NCBI RefSeq assembly: GCF_020166335.1
Contig: NZ_JAIUJR010000007.1
Location: 151,255 to 215,254, forward strand
DNA from: Winogradskyella alexanderae
GTDB lineage: Bacteria; Bacteroidota; Bacteroidia; Flavobacteriales; Flavobacteriaceae
Direction of reading: 5' to 3'
Length of the DNA stretch: 64,000 nt
The notes beneath the pieces are model-generated. The model did not search any database, had not been told where the DNA came from, and was given only the letters and a program-made list of their open reading frames with translations. Below, in pieces: positions 45,599-54,901 of this stretch (the stretch's first letter is position 1; each line of letters begins with the position of its first letter). Both the position numbers and the translations under genes were made by a program.

Positions 45599-46789
45599 TT
45601 AAATGCGTTCTAACACCATCGCAGAGGCACCACCACCGCCATTACAAATAGCTGCGGCACCAATTTTTCCATTGTTTTGATGTAAAACATTGATAAGGGT
45701 TATCAAAATTCTTGCTCCAGAACATCCAAGAGGATGTCCTAACGAAACAGCACCGCCATTTACATTGACTTTTTTGTCAGATAATCCTAGTATTTTCATA
45801 TTTGCTAACCCAACGATAGAGAAAGCCTCATTGAATTCAAAATAATCCACATCATCTATATTCACATCAGCTTTTGCCAAGGCTTTAGGTAATGCCTTAG
45901 CAGGAGCTGTTGTAAACCAATTTGGTTCTTGCGCAGCATCTGCATAACTCCTAATCCTTGCTACTGGCTTAAGACCTAATGCTTCCGCCCTTTCTGAGCT
46001 CATTAAAACTAATGCAGCAGCACCGTCGTTTATAGTTGAAGCATTAGCTGCTGTAACAGTACCATCTTTAGTAAAAGCTGGGCGTAGAGCTGGAATTTTT
46101 TCCATTTTCACATTAGTATACTCTTCGTCCTTACTAACTATAATTGGCTCACCACGACGTTGAGGTACCTCTACTGGCACAACTTCGTTGTCAAATTTAC
46201 CGGAGTTCCATGCTTCCGCCGATCTTTGGTAAGACTGAATAGCGAAAGCATCCTGATCTTCTCTGCTAAAATTGTATTCCACAGCGCAAGCATCAGCACA
46301 CACACCCATGGCATTATTATCATACGCATCTACTAGGCCATCCTTTTGCATACCGTCTTCTAGGGTAGCTGGTCCAAATTTTGTTGCGCTTCTGGCATGA
46401 TAGTAATGTGGAATCGCACTCATATTTTCCATGCCTCCAGCCACAACTATATCCGCATCGCCAATTTGAATGGCCTGCGCTGCTTGCATAACAGCTTTCA
46501 TTCCAGACGAACATACCTTATTTACTGTTGTACAAGGAACTGTATTCGGGATACCTGCATAGATCGCTGCTTGTCTTGCTGGAGCTTGACCAGTACCAGC
46601 TTGTACTACATTGCCCATTAAAACTTCTTCAACTAATTCTGGCCTTAAATTTATTTTATCCAATGCGCCCTTAATGGCAATTGCACCTAATTTGGGAGCC
46701 GGAATTGATGATAAACTTCCTAAAAAACTTCCAATGGGTGTTCTAGCTGCAGCAACTATTACAACGTCCTTATTCATTATGTTTGTCAT
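45599..46789 (-). CDS. Acetyl-CoA C-acetyltransferase (thiolase)
   Basis: The 396-residue enzyme condenses or cleaves acetoacetyl-CoA or longer 3-ketoacyl-CoA. The nucleophilic Cys is in TVNKVCSSGMKAVMQA, the second Cys and His in VNGGAVSLGHPLGCSGARILITL, and the C-terminal CNGGGGASAMVLERI is complete. The biosynthetic thiolase subtype is suggested by MENMSAIPHYY. A near-match -7 box (TAATTTCG, 46813-46806) lies 16 nt before the ATG at 46789; a start at 46777 (MNKDVVIVAAARTPIG) is also possible. The C40 peptidase gene follows. Confidence 0.94.
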   Translation of the reverse strand: MTNIMNKDVVIVAAARTPIGSFLGSLSSIPAPKLGAIAIKGALDKINLRPELVEEVLMGNVVQAGTGQAPARQAAIYAGIPNTVPCTTVNKVCSSGMKAVMQAAQAIQIGDADIVVAGGMENMSAIPHYYHARSATKFGPATLEDGMQKDGLVDAYDNNAMGVCADACAVEYNFSREDQDAFAIQSYQRSAEAWNSGKFDNEVVPVEVPQRRGEPIIVSKDEEYTNVKMEKIPALRPAFTKDGTVTAANASTINDGAAALVLMSSERAEALGLKPVARIRSYADAAQEPNWFTTAPAKALPKALAKADVNIDDVDYFEFNEAFSIVGLANMKILGLSDKKVNVNGGAVSLGHPLGCSGARILITLINVLHQNNGKIGAAAICNGGGGASAMVLERI

Positions 46790-46877
46790 TTTCTTTTAAT
46801 GGATGCGAAATTAGTGATTTTTTGAGAGATTTTGGAACCTATTGCAGATTATGACTACCAAAAATTTTATTATTTAG

Positions 46878-46885
46878 TACATTTG
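46878..46885 (+). promoter_or_regulatory. -7 box TACATTTG of the HD phosphodiesterase gene
   Basis: Exact TAnnTTTG match with the ATG at 46893 only 7 nt later; it favours that start over an in-frame TTG at 46887 and predicts a leaderless transcript. Confidence 0.6.
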
Positions 46886-46892
46886 ATTGTAT

Positions 46893-48947
46893 ATGAACGC
46901 ACTTCTAAACAAATGGTATAAAAACCACGCTCTTGTTTATAAAATATTGTTGTTTTTGGTAACAACACTTTTTATTGTCTACCTCTTTCCAAAGACCGGG
47001 AAGTTTAGATATTCTTTTGAAAAAGGAAAGCCTTGGCAGTCTGAAAACCTTTATGCGCCTTTTAATTTTGCTATTAAAAAAGGATCCGATGAAATTAGTA
47101 TTGAAGAAGAAGCAATTAAAAAAGTAAGTCCAGTTTTTTTTGAATTAGATCAAGATGTTAAGGAAAATGTTCAAAACAATTATAGCACAAGTTTTAATGA
47201 AAAATTTGCAGATTCTTTAATTGCGAATAATAATACCATAAAATTATATCAACGTGGAATCTCTCTGATAGACAGACTGTATGATGAGGGCGTGTTAGAT
47301 TCTCAATATCCTTATAATAAAGAAAGACCTGTTGTTTTAGTTACGGATAACAAGATTCAAAGAAGCCTGTTGTTTAATGATTTGTTTGAAATTAGTTCAT
47401 TGAGGCCAACAATAGAGATGCATTTTGGTTCGGAGGTTAGTGCGAATGTCAAAAATAAAATTATCTCACTTTTCTTTGATGTTATCAAACCAAACCTCAG
47501 TTTAAATGATAACTTAACAGAAAAAGCATTACAGGAAGAGTTACAAAAAATATCCCCAACTCGGGGAAGTATTGAAAAAGACCAATTAATAATATCTAAG
47601 GGGCAAGTTGTAGAAGATGAGCAGTTTGCAATTTTAAATTCTTTAAAATCAGAGTATGAATCCCAAGTGTGGAATACGGCAAATTACAATTGGGTATTGG
47701 TAGCGTATACACTTCTTGTTGCATTAGCTCTGTTGATGTTATTATTATTTCTGAGAAAGTACCGGATTGAGGTATTTTTAAACAATACAAAAGTTACGTT
47801 TATTTTCTTCAATATCGCTTTGATGGTTGTATTGACGACTCTGGTGATTAATTACAATTCCCAATATATTTATATAGTACCACTCTGTGTTTTGCCATTA
47901 GTATTAAAAGCCTTTTTTGATGCAAGACTTGGACTTTTTGCGCATGTGCTAACGGTTTTGTTACTTGGATTTATTGTACCGAATAGCTATGAATATATGT
48001 TCCTTCAAATAATAGCTGGTATTGTAACTATCTTAACCGTTTCAGAACTTTATAAACGAGCTAATTTGTTTATATCTGTTGGTCAAATCACTTTTATATA
48101 CATTATTGCCTATTTTGCTTTCTTTGTAATTCATGAGGGTCAAGTTTCAAATATAAAGTGGGAAACCTTTGGTTTATTTATTCTATGTGGACTCGCAACA
48201 TTGTTTGTGCAACCTCTAATATATATTTATGAGAAAATATTCGGTCTTGTTTCTGATGTTTCACTTTTAGAGTTATCTGATACAAACACTAAACTTTTAA
48301 AAGAACTATCAAATAGGGCTCCTGGTACATTTCATCACTCGCTAAATGTAGCGAACTTGGCTGAAGCATCCGCAAATGAAATAGGGGCTAATGCCATGTT
48401 AGTTAGGGTAGGTGCCTTATACCATGATATCGGTAAAATGTTAAATCCAACATATTTTACAGAAAATCAAAGTAATGGTGTTAATCCGCATGACGAATTG
48501 TCCAACTCAGAAAGTGCAAAAGTAATTATAGACCATGTTATAAATGGTGTAGAGATTGCAAAGAAAAACAATCTACCTGATAGAGTAATTGATTTTATAA
48601 GAACACATCACGGAACAAGTTTGGTATACTATTTCTATATGAAAGAAAAGTCTTTGAGTGAAGAGGAAATCGACAGTAAGGAGTTTTCTTATCCAGGGCC
48701 AAAACCTTTTAGTAAAGAAACAGCCATACTAATGATGTGTGATAGTGTAGAGGCGGCCTCTAAAAGTTTGAAGGAGCCAACAAGCACTAAAATAAACGAC
48801 TTTGTAGAGAATATCGTTAATAAGCAGATGGAAACAGGACAGTTTTTAAATGCGAATATCACATTTAAGGAAATACAAGCCATTAAAAAAGTTCTAAAGC
48901 ACAAACTGGCAAATATTTACCATTTAAGGATAGAATATCCTGAGTAG
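46893..48947 (+). CDS. HD-domain membrane phosphodiesterase, PgpH type (7TMR-HD)
   Basis: The 684-residue protein has one N-terminal membrane helix, an extracytoplasmic domain of about 240 residues (7TMR-HDED), seven helices at about residues 265-450 (7TM-7TMR-HD) and a cytosolic HD domain: GTFHHSLNVANLAEAS, VGALYHDIGKMLNPTYFTENQ and FIRTHHGTSLVYYFY. PgpH proteins degrade the messenger cyclic di-AMP, so a role in osmotic and cell-wall homeostasis is inferred. The start at 46893 is set by the promoter. It is monocistronic. Confidence 0.93.
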   Translation: MNALLNKWYKNHALVYKILLFLVTTLFIVYLFPKTGKFRYSFEKGKPWQSENLYAPFNFAIKKGSDEISIEEEAIKKVSPVFFELDQDVKENVQNNYSTSFNEKFADSLIANNNTIKLYQRGISLIDRLYDEGVLDSQYPYNKERPVVLVTDNKIQRSLLFNDLFEISSLRPTIEMHFGSEVSANVKNKIISLFFDVIKPNLSLNDNLTEKALQEELQKISPTRGSIEKDQLIISKGQVVEDEQFAILNSLKSEYESQVWNTANYNWVLVAYTLLVALALLMLLLFLRKYRIEVFLNNTKVTFIFFNIALMVVLTTLVINYNSQYIYIVPLCVLPLVLKAFFDARLGLFAHVLTVLLLGFIVPNSYEYMFLQIIAGIVTILTVSELYKRANLFISVGQITFIYIIAYFAFFVIHEGQVSNIKWETFGLFILCGLATLFVQPLIYIYEKIFGLVSDVSLLELSDTNTKLLKELSNRAPGTFHHSLNVANLAEASANEIGANAMLVRVGALYHDIGKMLNPTYFTENQSNGVNPHDELSNSESAKVIIDHVINGVEIAKKNNLPDRVIDFIRTHHGTSLVYYFYMKEKSLSEEEIDSKEFSYPGPKPFSKETAILMMCDSVEAASKSLKEPTSTKINDFVENIVNKQMETGQFLNANITFKEIQAIKKVLKHKLANIYHLRIEYPE

Positions 48948-48960
48948 TAATTCAAAAAAA

Positions 48961-48978
48961 GTCGGGATGACTGGATTT
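48961..48978. repeat. Direct repeat of the tRNA-Pro 3' end
   Basis: GTCGGGATGACTGGATTT is identical to 49094-49111, the 3' end of the tRNA-Pro gene plus one base (18/18). The copies are 133 bp apart. Such duplicated tRNA ends are left by site-specific integration. No integrase gene lies between them. Confidence 0.75.
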
Positions 48979-49043
48979 TAATAATCCTATTTATCGCTAA
49001 TGTTGCAAATTAAAGCTTAGCTTATATTTAAGTTAAAACATCA

Positions 49044-49080
49044 AAGCCTACTTTAGAAAGTAAACTTTCTGAGCAGGCTT
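49044..49080. other. Long imperfect hairpin between tRNA end and its duplicate
   Basis: AAGCCT (49044-49049) pairs with AGGCTT (49075-49080) around an inner AGAAAGT/ACTTTCT stem (49055-49061 with 49064-49070) with near-zero loop. It could end the tRNA transcript on the minus strand, but lacks a clear T-run. Confidence 0.4.
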
Positions 49081-49094
49081 CGCGCTTTAACTTG

Positions 49095-49169
49095 TCGGGA
49101 TGACTGGATTTGAACCAGCGACCTCTCGGCCCCCAGCCGAGTGCGCTAACCGGACTACGCCACATCCCG
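49095..49169 (-). tRNA. tRNA-Pro(GGG)
   Basis: Read on the minus strand the gene starts CGGGATGTGGCGTAG and ends CATCCCGA. The acceptor stem is CGGGATG/CATCCCG with A73; the anticodon stem CTCGG/CCGAG encloses the loop CTGGGGG, giving anticodon GGG for proline. The T arm CTGGTTCAAATCCAG is standard. CCA is not encoded. Its 3' end is duplicated at 48961-48978. The gap from 49170 to 49430 shows no gene that I can support. Confidence 0.95.
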
Positions 49170-49430
49170 ATTAGTTTTGAAAAAAAAGATATCTCGAAGT
49201 TGAAATAGCTTTATGTGATCGCTACAGGAGTTAAACCTACTTCGCAATTTCTTTATTCATCCTACTTTGGAGCTTCCCTGGGTTTCTTGGTGAAGCGATG
49301 GTGAAATCATACTTCGTCAATTCGAAAATTAAAATTAAAATATTTCTAAATATAAATAAGTAAATTGTTAGTTGATTTAACATTTAAAAGCGTTGTATTT
49401 CAATTAGACATAAATTAAGTTAATAATTTT

Positions 49431-50189
49431 ATGAATTTTAATAACAAAACTGTTCTTATCACCGGTGGCTCTAGAGGTATCGGAAAGGCCACTGCTTTGG
49501 CATTTGCCAAAGCTGGCGCTAAAGTGGGCATTAATTATAAAACAAATATGACTAAGGCTGAGGAAACCCTTCAGTCATTGGATGGCAGTGGCCATCAGTT
49601 ATTTCAATATGATATTGCAAATAAAGACCAGCAGCAAGAACTAATAAAAGACTTTTTAAAAACCTATGGCCATATAGATATTCTTGTGAATAATGCAGGA
49701 ATTTCAATTCCTCATGACATTGATGAGGTCGGGTTTGAGGAATGGACGATTGCTTGGGAACAAACCATGAATACGAATGTATTCGCGGCCGCAAACCTTA
49801 GTTTTCTGGCAGCAAAAGCAATGATGCAGAGTGGTGGAGGACATATAGTCAATATTTCTTCACGTGGGGCATTTAGAGGTGAGCCCACTAAACCTGCCTA
49901 TGGGGCGAGCAAAGCAGCCTTAAATGCCTTGAGCCAGTCTTTGGCCAAGCGCCTAGCGCCACATGGTATATATGTAGGAGCCATTGCTCCCGGATTTACG
50001 GAAACAGATATGGGTGCCAAAACGCTTACTGCAACTGAGCGTGAAAATTTACTTCGTGAATCTCCCTTTAAACGCATGGCACAGCCAGCCGAAGTGGCCC
50101 ACGCCGTCCTCTTTTTAGCCTCTGACGCCGCAAGCTATTCTTCTGGCGCTATCATTGATGTTAATGGAGCGAGTTATTTGAGAAGCTGA
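49431..50189 (+). CDS. SDR-family oxidoreductase, FabG-like
   Basis: The 252-residue NAD(P)-dependent enzyme has TGGSRGIGKATALAFA at the N terminus, NNAGISIP, the catalytic Ser in VNISSRGAF and Tyr-Lys in PAYGASKAALNALSQSLAKRL, and ends with the substrate-loop PGFTETDMGAKTL. It matches the 3-oxoacyl-ACP-reductase-like (FabG) branch, but such genes outside fat clusters act on many alcohols. It follows the tRNA-Pro region and stands alone, facing the CocE hydrolase gene. It is the last plus-strand gene of the window. Confidence 0.9.
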   Translation: MNFNNKTVLITGGSRGIGKATALAFAKAGAKVGINYKTNMTKAEETLQSLDGSGHQLFQYDIANKDQQQELIKDFLKTYGHIDILVNNAGISIPHDIDEVGFEEWTIAWEQTMNTNVFAAANLSFLAAKAMMQSGGGHIVNISSRGAFRGEPTKPAYGASKAALNALSQSLAKRLAPHGIYVGAIAPGFTETDMGAKTLTATERENLLRESPFKRMAQPAEVAHAVLFLASDAASYSSGAIIDVNGASYLRS

Positions 50190-50302
50190 TGTAAATTGTC
50201 CAGTTGTTTTATTAGCATAGATTTTACTTGTTAATAATTGGTTGACTAGGGGTAGGTATAGTTTCATAATAGCAGACAAAATAGGTTTACTGCGTTTGTG
50301 CC

Positions 50303-52189
50303 TTAATTAGAGATCATCGGTATTCTTATCTGTGATGGATACTCTGAAGAATGATGTATCTTATTATGAGCGATTACACCTTCTTTTTCATCATAGTTAT
50401 TGCCTCCAGTATTCAAATTACGGGCAAAGCGTGGAAAATTACTGCTGGATACTTCTATACGAATACGATGTCCTTTTTTAAAATAATTACTGGTTGCCAT
50501 AGGTGTTAAGTCTACTTTGTAAACATTATCTTTCCTCATAAATACTTCTTTGTCATAGCCTTCACGATATCTCACACGTTGTATGGTCTCATCCAAATTA
50601 TAAGCTTTTCCGTCTGGATGTACATCAATAAGTTTAATAGTAAAGTCAGTATCCTTAACGTCTGAGGAAACATATAAAGTAGATTCAATAAAACCTGAAA
50701 CTTCGACACCTTCTTGAAGAACATCGGAGGTATATACCAAAATGTCATGTCTTGTTTCCATTTGGCGTTGATCAAATGCACCCGCTTTTATAGCATTTCC
50801 CGTACAACATACATTACCTCCATAAGATGGTACCGGATTCATGGGATCATAGGTAAAGCTATCAGGATTATCAGATTTTGCTTTGGTTGTTGATAACACA
50901 CCATCACCAAAAATGCTATTGGCTTCGCCATTACTGTTTAAATAGTAGGTCGCTAATTTCGCATTTTCTGGTGGCCAATTTTCTGCGGCTTGCCATTTGT
51001 TAATTCCCATAGTATAATATTGAACTCTCGGTGTTTTTTCCTTAAAATCGTTTTGTTCGCCTTTTAACCACATATCAAACCAAGCATAAATTTGCTCATC
51101 ATAGTTAAGTCTAGCATCACCAACGCTACGCTCACCAACAATAGTGTTTTCAGTTGCTCGGGTATAACCACAATGTAAGGTTGGTGCAATTACCAGATAT
51201 TGATTGTCTCTGATGGTAGCATCTTTAGAATTATTTCTCACATGATTAAATAGAGCTAGATTAGGTGTTATTGACACATCGTACCAAGATGCAAACCAAA
51301 AACTTGGAACACCGATTTCCATATTGTCATGATATATTCCTCCATTAAACCAATCTTCGTCATTTGGTTTACGGCGTATCATTTTATCAAAAATTTCATG
51401 TTTGCCATTTATATTTTTAAGTATGTCCTGAATAGGTAAATGCTTCAGTGCTTCAGCCATATCTACAGGAGGATTTTCAGGAGCCAAATCATAGAACCTA
51501 GAAATTCTAATTAAATCTTCTTGACTCGCACCAGCAGGGATTCGAGGCTTAAATTTATCGTGCTCCACGCCATATAGCCAGGCAAAGAATAGCATCTGCT
51601 CAGCACCGCCGCGATACCAATTACCTTGCTCATTAATATTACCAACTCTACCAACACCTGCTCCAAAACCTTGAGGAACCATTGCCGCATGAGAAGGATG
51701 ATCTAAGGCGGCGACGGCCATTTGCCACTCTGCAGTAGAAGAACAGCCTAGAGTCCCAATTTTGCCATTAGACCAAGACTGATTTTTCATCCAAGTAAAT
51801 GCATCATACCCGTCAGTTAATGGTACACCTAAAATATCCCATTCACCCTCTGAAAAATAACGCCCACGTTCATTTTGTACCACATAGGCATAGCCTCGTT
51901 TTACAGCCTTTAATGCCCTTTGTGCTGTTCTCGTTCTTTGTTTTCCGTCACCCCAAGAATTAAAATTATAAGGTGTTCTTGAAAAGATAATTGGTACTTT
52001 CTTATCTGTTTTAGGACGGTAAATGTCTGTTGCCAAGCGAATACCATCTCGCATTGGCATCATTACCTTTTGGTCTATAATGGCTATTTCTTCAAGTTCT
52101 TTAAGGATGTTTTCTTGTCCATGCAGGGTAAAATCACTTAGAAAAAAATAAGCGATTACCAACGAAATCAAAAGGGTGTTTTTTTTCAT
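50303..52189 (-). CDS. CocE/NonD family hydrolase (X-Pro dipeptidyl-peptidase-like)
   Basis: The 628-residue exported protein has a signal peptide ([20 protein letters not shown] to about 24), an alpha/beta hydrolase domain starting [29 protein letters not shown], the nucleophile Ser150 in [22 protein letters not shown], the His near [19 protein letters not shown] region, and a C-terminal jelly-roll PepX_C domain ([18 protein letters not shown]). Family members cleave esters, amides or N-terminal dipeptides; substrate unknown. It begins with a 26-codon ORF overlapping its ATG (52186-52266) that is a DUF6090 remnant. It is the first minus-strand gene of the cassette-like region. Confidence 0.88.
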   Translation of the reverse strand: MKKNTLLISLVIAYFFLSDFTLHGQENILKELEEIAIIDQKVMMPMRDGIRLATDIYRPKTDKKVPIIFSRTPYNFNSWGDGKQRTRTAQRALKAVKRGYAYVVQNERGRYFSEGEWDILGVPLTDGYDAFTWMKNQSWSNGKIGTLGCSSTAEWQMAVAALDHPSHAAMVPQGFGAGVGRVGNINEQGNWYRGGAEQMLFFAWLYGVEHDKFKPRIPAGASQEDLIRISRFYDLAPENPPVDMAEALKHLPIQDILKNINGKHEIFDKMIRRKPNDEDWFNGGIYHDNMEIGVPSFWFASWYDVSITPNLALFNHVRNNSKDATIRDNQYLVIAPTLHCGYTRATENTIVGERSVGDARLNYDEQIYAWFDMWLKGEQNDFKEKTPRVQYYTMGINKWQAAENWPPENAKLATYYLNSNGEANSIFGDGVLSTTKAKSDNPDSFTYDPMNPVPSYGGNVCCTGNAIKAGAFDQRQMETRHDILVYTSDVLQEGVEVSGFIESTLYVSSDVKDTDFTIKLIDVHPDGKAYNLDETIQRVRYREGYDKEVFMRKDNVYKVDLTPMATSNYFKKGHRIRIEVSSSNFPRFARNLNTGGNNYDEKEGVIAHNKIHHSSEYPSQIRIPMISN

Positions 52190-52266
52190 TTTATTAAAAT
52201 ATTATGAATAAATACTGAATCGACCATATACATTTTTTGACGAATTTTTCTGAAGAATTCTATCAT
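52186..52266 (-). pseudogene. Truncated DUF6090 gene start
   Basis: The 26-codon ORF reads MIEFFRKIRQK and then unrelated residues, ending in a TGA that overlaps the CocE ATG by 2 nt. Its first 11 codons match the start of the four intact DUF6090 genes in this region (MIKFFRKIRQ, MLKFFRKIRY). The DNA on its 5' side, with GGATGGTTATTT and GAAGCAC at 52320-52325, also matches their upstream sequence. It is what remains after a deletion or replacement. Confidence 0.6.
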
Positions 52267-52321
52267 TGGATGGTTATTTCTTGTAAGTTAGGATAATTAT
52301 TTCAATCCGATTAAGTTAGAA

Positions 52322-52504
52322 GCACTATCGTTCGTATAACCGTTAGTTACGGGATTAAAGTTACTGTTTTTAGGTATATCACAGGCGTTAACAATTCAGA
52401 GTGGGTTCGGATGTAATTGAATGTGCTGGACCAGGGTGTAGCCACTGACAAACGCCTTAAAAACTGAACATTAGTGAGTAAATTGCGGTTATACATTATT
52501 GTGC
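52322..52504. repeat. Intergenic element A of cassette-like array
   Basis: The element runs from GCACTAT (52322-52328) to ATTGTGC (52498-52504). It is longer (183 bp) than the others. Inside, AGGCGTT (52383-52389) pairs with AACGCCT (52451-52457). The gap 52190-52523 also contains the DUF6090 remnant and no other gene. Confidence 0.5.
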
Positions 52505-52523
52505 TCTCGTTATAATAGAGTGG

Positions 52524-53297
52524 TCAATTTTTATGATTCTGACATTTTCCTTCAAGTAAGCCTATGAGTTCTTCAGCTTGATTTTGAATGTCATTTAAAA
52601 CTTCTTTTTCTCTCGCACATAATATAATTGACATGTTCGCAAGGTCAAGGGCACCTTGATAAATAGGGTCATTTGGATTCTTTTGCCAATCACTAGATTT
52701 CAATAACTTTTGTAGTTCATTGCTATAAATTTCACTATACTCAGGAACTTCATGGATACCAAAAGCGGTAAACCCTTTGATTTCAAAAACTAGATCAAAA
52801 AGCTGATTCTTGTTTGTCTTCATAATATCCAATGCTTGGTCTTGTTGGACATAGTAATCGAGAATAGCATTTTTATGATTTTCGTTACCAATAATTTCTA
52901 ATTTTCCGGATGAGGTAATGTCTTCAATAGCTGCTCTGGTAGGGACAAAGGATCTTGAGCGTAAAACTCCAAGCCAATCTTGAATCAATAGATCTTTTTT
53001 ATGATGTTTTTTGAGCAAGTTTATTAAAAACCTTTGTGCTGCCTCAAGTCTAACATCTAAGGAATTTTGAGATAACCTTATGTTTGATAAATCTGAGTTA
53101 AGATTATCAACTAATTGACAATAGTAATTGATTTCTTGTTTTCTGAGCTTTCTATCTTCGTTCCAGTTATTGATCTGCAGCGCGATCAAAATGCCAATAA
53201 CCACCAGGACAATTTCCCCGATGGCATATTTAAAGTATTTGGCTGTTTTCCCTTTTTCCATAAGGTTGAATCTAATTTTTCTAAAGAATTTTAGCAT
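52524..53297 (-). CDS. DUF6090 family membrane protein (copy 1)
   Basis: The 257-residue protein starts MLKFFRKIRFNLMEKGKTAKYFKYAIGEIVLVVIGILIALQINNWNE, the DUF6090 signature: a basic N-terminal head (1-23), one membrane helix (24-42) and the Gln-Ile-Asn-Asn-Trp-Asn motif. The charge pattern puts the N terminus in the cytosol and the rest (mostly helical) outside. No function is known for the family. It is one of four intact copies in this window. Its stop codon is followed by element A and its start is preceded by element B, so it looks like a single-gene cassette. Confidence 0.9.
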   Translation of the reverse strand: MLKFFRKIRFNLMEKGKTAKYFKYAIGEIVLVVIGILIALQINNWNEDRKLRKQEINYYCQLVDNLNSDLSNIRLSQNSLDVRLEAAQRFLINLLKKHHKKDLLIQDWLGVLRSRSFVPTRAAIEDITSSGKLEIIGNENHKNAILDYYVQQDQALDIMKTNKNQLFDLVFEIKGFTAFGIHEVPEYSEIYSNELQKLLKSSDWQKNPNDPIYQGALDLANMSIILCAREKEVLNDIQNQAEELIGLLEGKCQNHKN

Positions 53298-53323
53298 TGG
53301 GTAAAGGTTGGTCTAATAATGAA

Positions 53324-53454
53324 GCACGACGTTTCGGCTATGATTTCGGCGTGGATAAATCCGCAGGATTTGTCCAAAGTGAAATCAGCCAGAACTAATT
53401 TGGTATTTTGTTTTAAAGTTAGGAAGTAGCGTTTAATTGTAGCCATTGTTGTGC
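53324..53454. repeat. Intergenic element B (131 bp)
   Basis: The element runs from GCACGAC (53324-53330) to GTTGTGC (53448-53454). A 55-nt hairpin at 53336-53390 has GGC and TGATTTC pairing with GAAATCA and GCC, and a central 10-bp stem GGATAAATCC-gca-GGATTTGTCC at 53353-53375. Positions 53339-53445 match 57137-57243 of element D at 105 of 107 bases. Confidence 0.75.
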
Positions 53455-53483
53455 TTTCGTTATTTTCAATGTTTTTAATTTAA

Positions 53484-54242
53484 TCACTCCAAATAGAACT
53501 TTGAATTTAAAAGTGTTGTCGTTTTGTTTAGATTACCTTCAGTTTTATTAAGATATGCTAGTCTGACCTCAACCAACTTCCCTAGTTGGATGAGTATATT
53601 TTTAAATTCGATATTTTCAGTTAAAGAATAATAATCTATTGGCGCAAAAAGATCAGTAGCGACTTCATCGAATTCATTAAATTTTATATTTAGGTCATTT
53701 TCTGATTTAACAAATAGTTTGTTTATGAAATTTCTTTGAATAATGTCGATGCCATTTTTCATTTCGTTTTGTCTTGTTATGATATCTGGAAAATCATTTT
53801 CATAAAGAGAAAGTACACTCTTTAGAATAGCTTCATCCGAAATAAGAGATGCTTTACCATTTTGCATCAAATTATAACCAGAACTAGCATAATTGAAATC
53901 ACTTTTTCTTAAGGCTTGAGATAGAAAAACTGGTACCATTATATCATAATGCTTTTTATTCAATCTTGCTGAAAGGCTATCTATACCTACTTTGTTAATA
54001 TTAAGTCGTTCGTTTAATTCAACTACTTCATTTAAGTTACTGTTGATGTCTATTTGTAACTGCTTAAGAAGAAGCAACTCTTGCTTGTTGGCTTTGCGTT
54101 GCTCATTCCAGTTATTAATCTGTAAAGCGATAAGAATACCAATAACTACGAGAATAATCTCTCCAATAGCATATTTCAAATACTTTCCAGTTTTGTTTTC
54201 CATTAGTAAGTTTTGGCGGATTTTTCGAAAGAATTTTATCAT
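53484..54242 (-). CDS. DUF6090 family membrane protein (copy 2)
   Basis: The 252-residue protein begins MIKFFRKIRQNLLMENKTGKYLKYAIGEIILVVIGILIALQINNWNEQ, so its first 48 residues are nearly the same as in copy 1 while the remainder (helical, Leu- and Asn-rich) is only distantly related. One membrane helix lies at about 25-44. It is flanked by elements B (after the stop) and C (before the start). Function unknown. Confidence 0.9.
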   Translation of the reverse strand: MIKFFRKIRQNLLMENKTGKYLKYAIGEIILVVIGILIALQINNWNEQRKANKQELLLLKQLQIDINSNLNEVVELNERLNINKVGIDSLSARLNKKHYDIMVPVFLSQALRKSDFNYASSGYNLMQNGKASLISDEAILKSVLSLYENDFPDIITRQNEMKNGIDIIQRNFINKLFVKSENDLNIKFNEFDEVATDLFAPIDYYSLTENIEFKNILIQLGKLVEVRLAYLNKTEGNLNKTTTLLNSKFYLE

Positions 54243-54266
54243 TGGTTAATGGTTGGTCATAATAAA

Positions 54267-54400
54267 GGCTAACGGTGTTGTGTATGTTTAGACGCGTGGT
54301 TAAGCAACTAATTTAGTGAACTATCACGAGCCAATGAAAATTCCGAAGGAATTTTCCAAATAAGTAACGACAAAGCAATCAACCATAAGTCGTATTGTGG
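54267..54400. repeat. Intergenic element C (134 bp)
   Basis: Ends are GGCTAAC (54267-54273) and ATTGTGG (54394-54400). A perfect 9-bp hairpin GAAAATTCC-gaa-GGAATTTTC sits at 54336-54356. The GCGTGGTTAAGCAACTAA segment is shared with element E. Confidence 0.65.
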
Positions 54401-54407
54401 TAGTCTG

Positions 54408-54761
54408 TTATTTGCTATTTTTAAATTTATTTTTCAGTTTTTTCTCAACTTTTATAAAAAGTAAAACTACCGTTAAAATCATTAGTCCTAATCCCAAGGC
54501 TGTAGAGGTATTTTCATTTGGTTGGAATAGCAATCCCATTAATCCAGATATAGATAGTAAAAATCCAGATTTTATCATTTGTTTAGAGGAATAAATTTGA
54601 GCAAAATCCCATCTTTCCTGGCTTTTCATTGAATTTATTGTTCTGTAGCCATAAATCCCATTAATTTTTTTAGGTGGGAATTTGTACATAATAACACCGA
54701 CAACACAAAAAATTAGTCCGCTACTTAACGGAATAAGAAATAAGGGATTTTCAATATTCAT
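54408..54761 (-). CDS. SdpI family protein
   Basis: The 117-residue integral membrane protein has three or four helices and the SdpI-type signature IYGYRTINSMKSQERWDFAQIYSSKQMI between helices one and two, with the conserved R-T-x(n)-W-x(2)-A order. SdpI of Bacillus gives immunity to the killing peptide SDP and also controls its repressor SdpR. No sdpC toxin gene is adjacent. In this array it is a single-gene unit. Immunity is inferred from the family; many SdpI-like proteins have other, unknown roles. Confidence 0.85.
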   Translation of the reverse strand: MNIENPLFLIPLSSGLIFCVVGVIMYKFPPKKINGIYGYRTINSMKSQERWDFAQIYSSKQMIKSGFLLSISGLMGLLFQPNENTSTALGLGLMILTVVLLFIKVEKKLKNKFKNSK

Positions 54762-54901
54762 TGTATTTTGAATTTATCTGAATTTCAGAAAGTACATTTT
54801 TCCATACTTGATTACATTCCGATTCTGAGTATTATCAAAAAGACCGTAATTATAATCATTTGCCAATATTTATTTGGATTCGTAATGTTTTTTTAATGTA
54901 C

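Noticed and set aside
49171..49430. A second tRNA or small RNA near tRNA-Pro
   Set aside because: No cloverleaf with paired acceptor and T arm could be built; no supportable feature.
48961..50302. Genomic island bounded by the tRNA-Pro duplicate
   Set aside because: The duplicate lies on the 3' side of the tRNA with just 115 bp between, while the accessory genes are on the 5' side; the repeat does not bound them.
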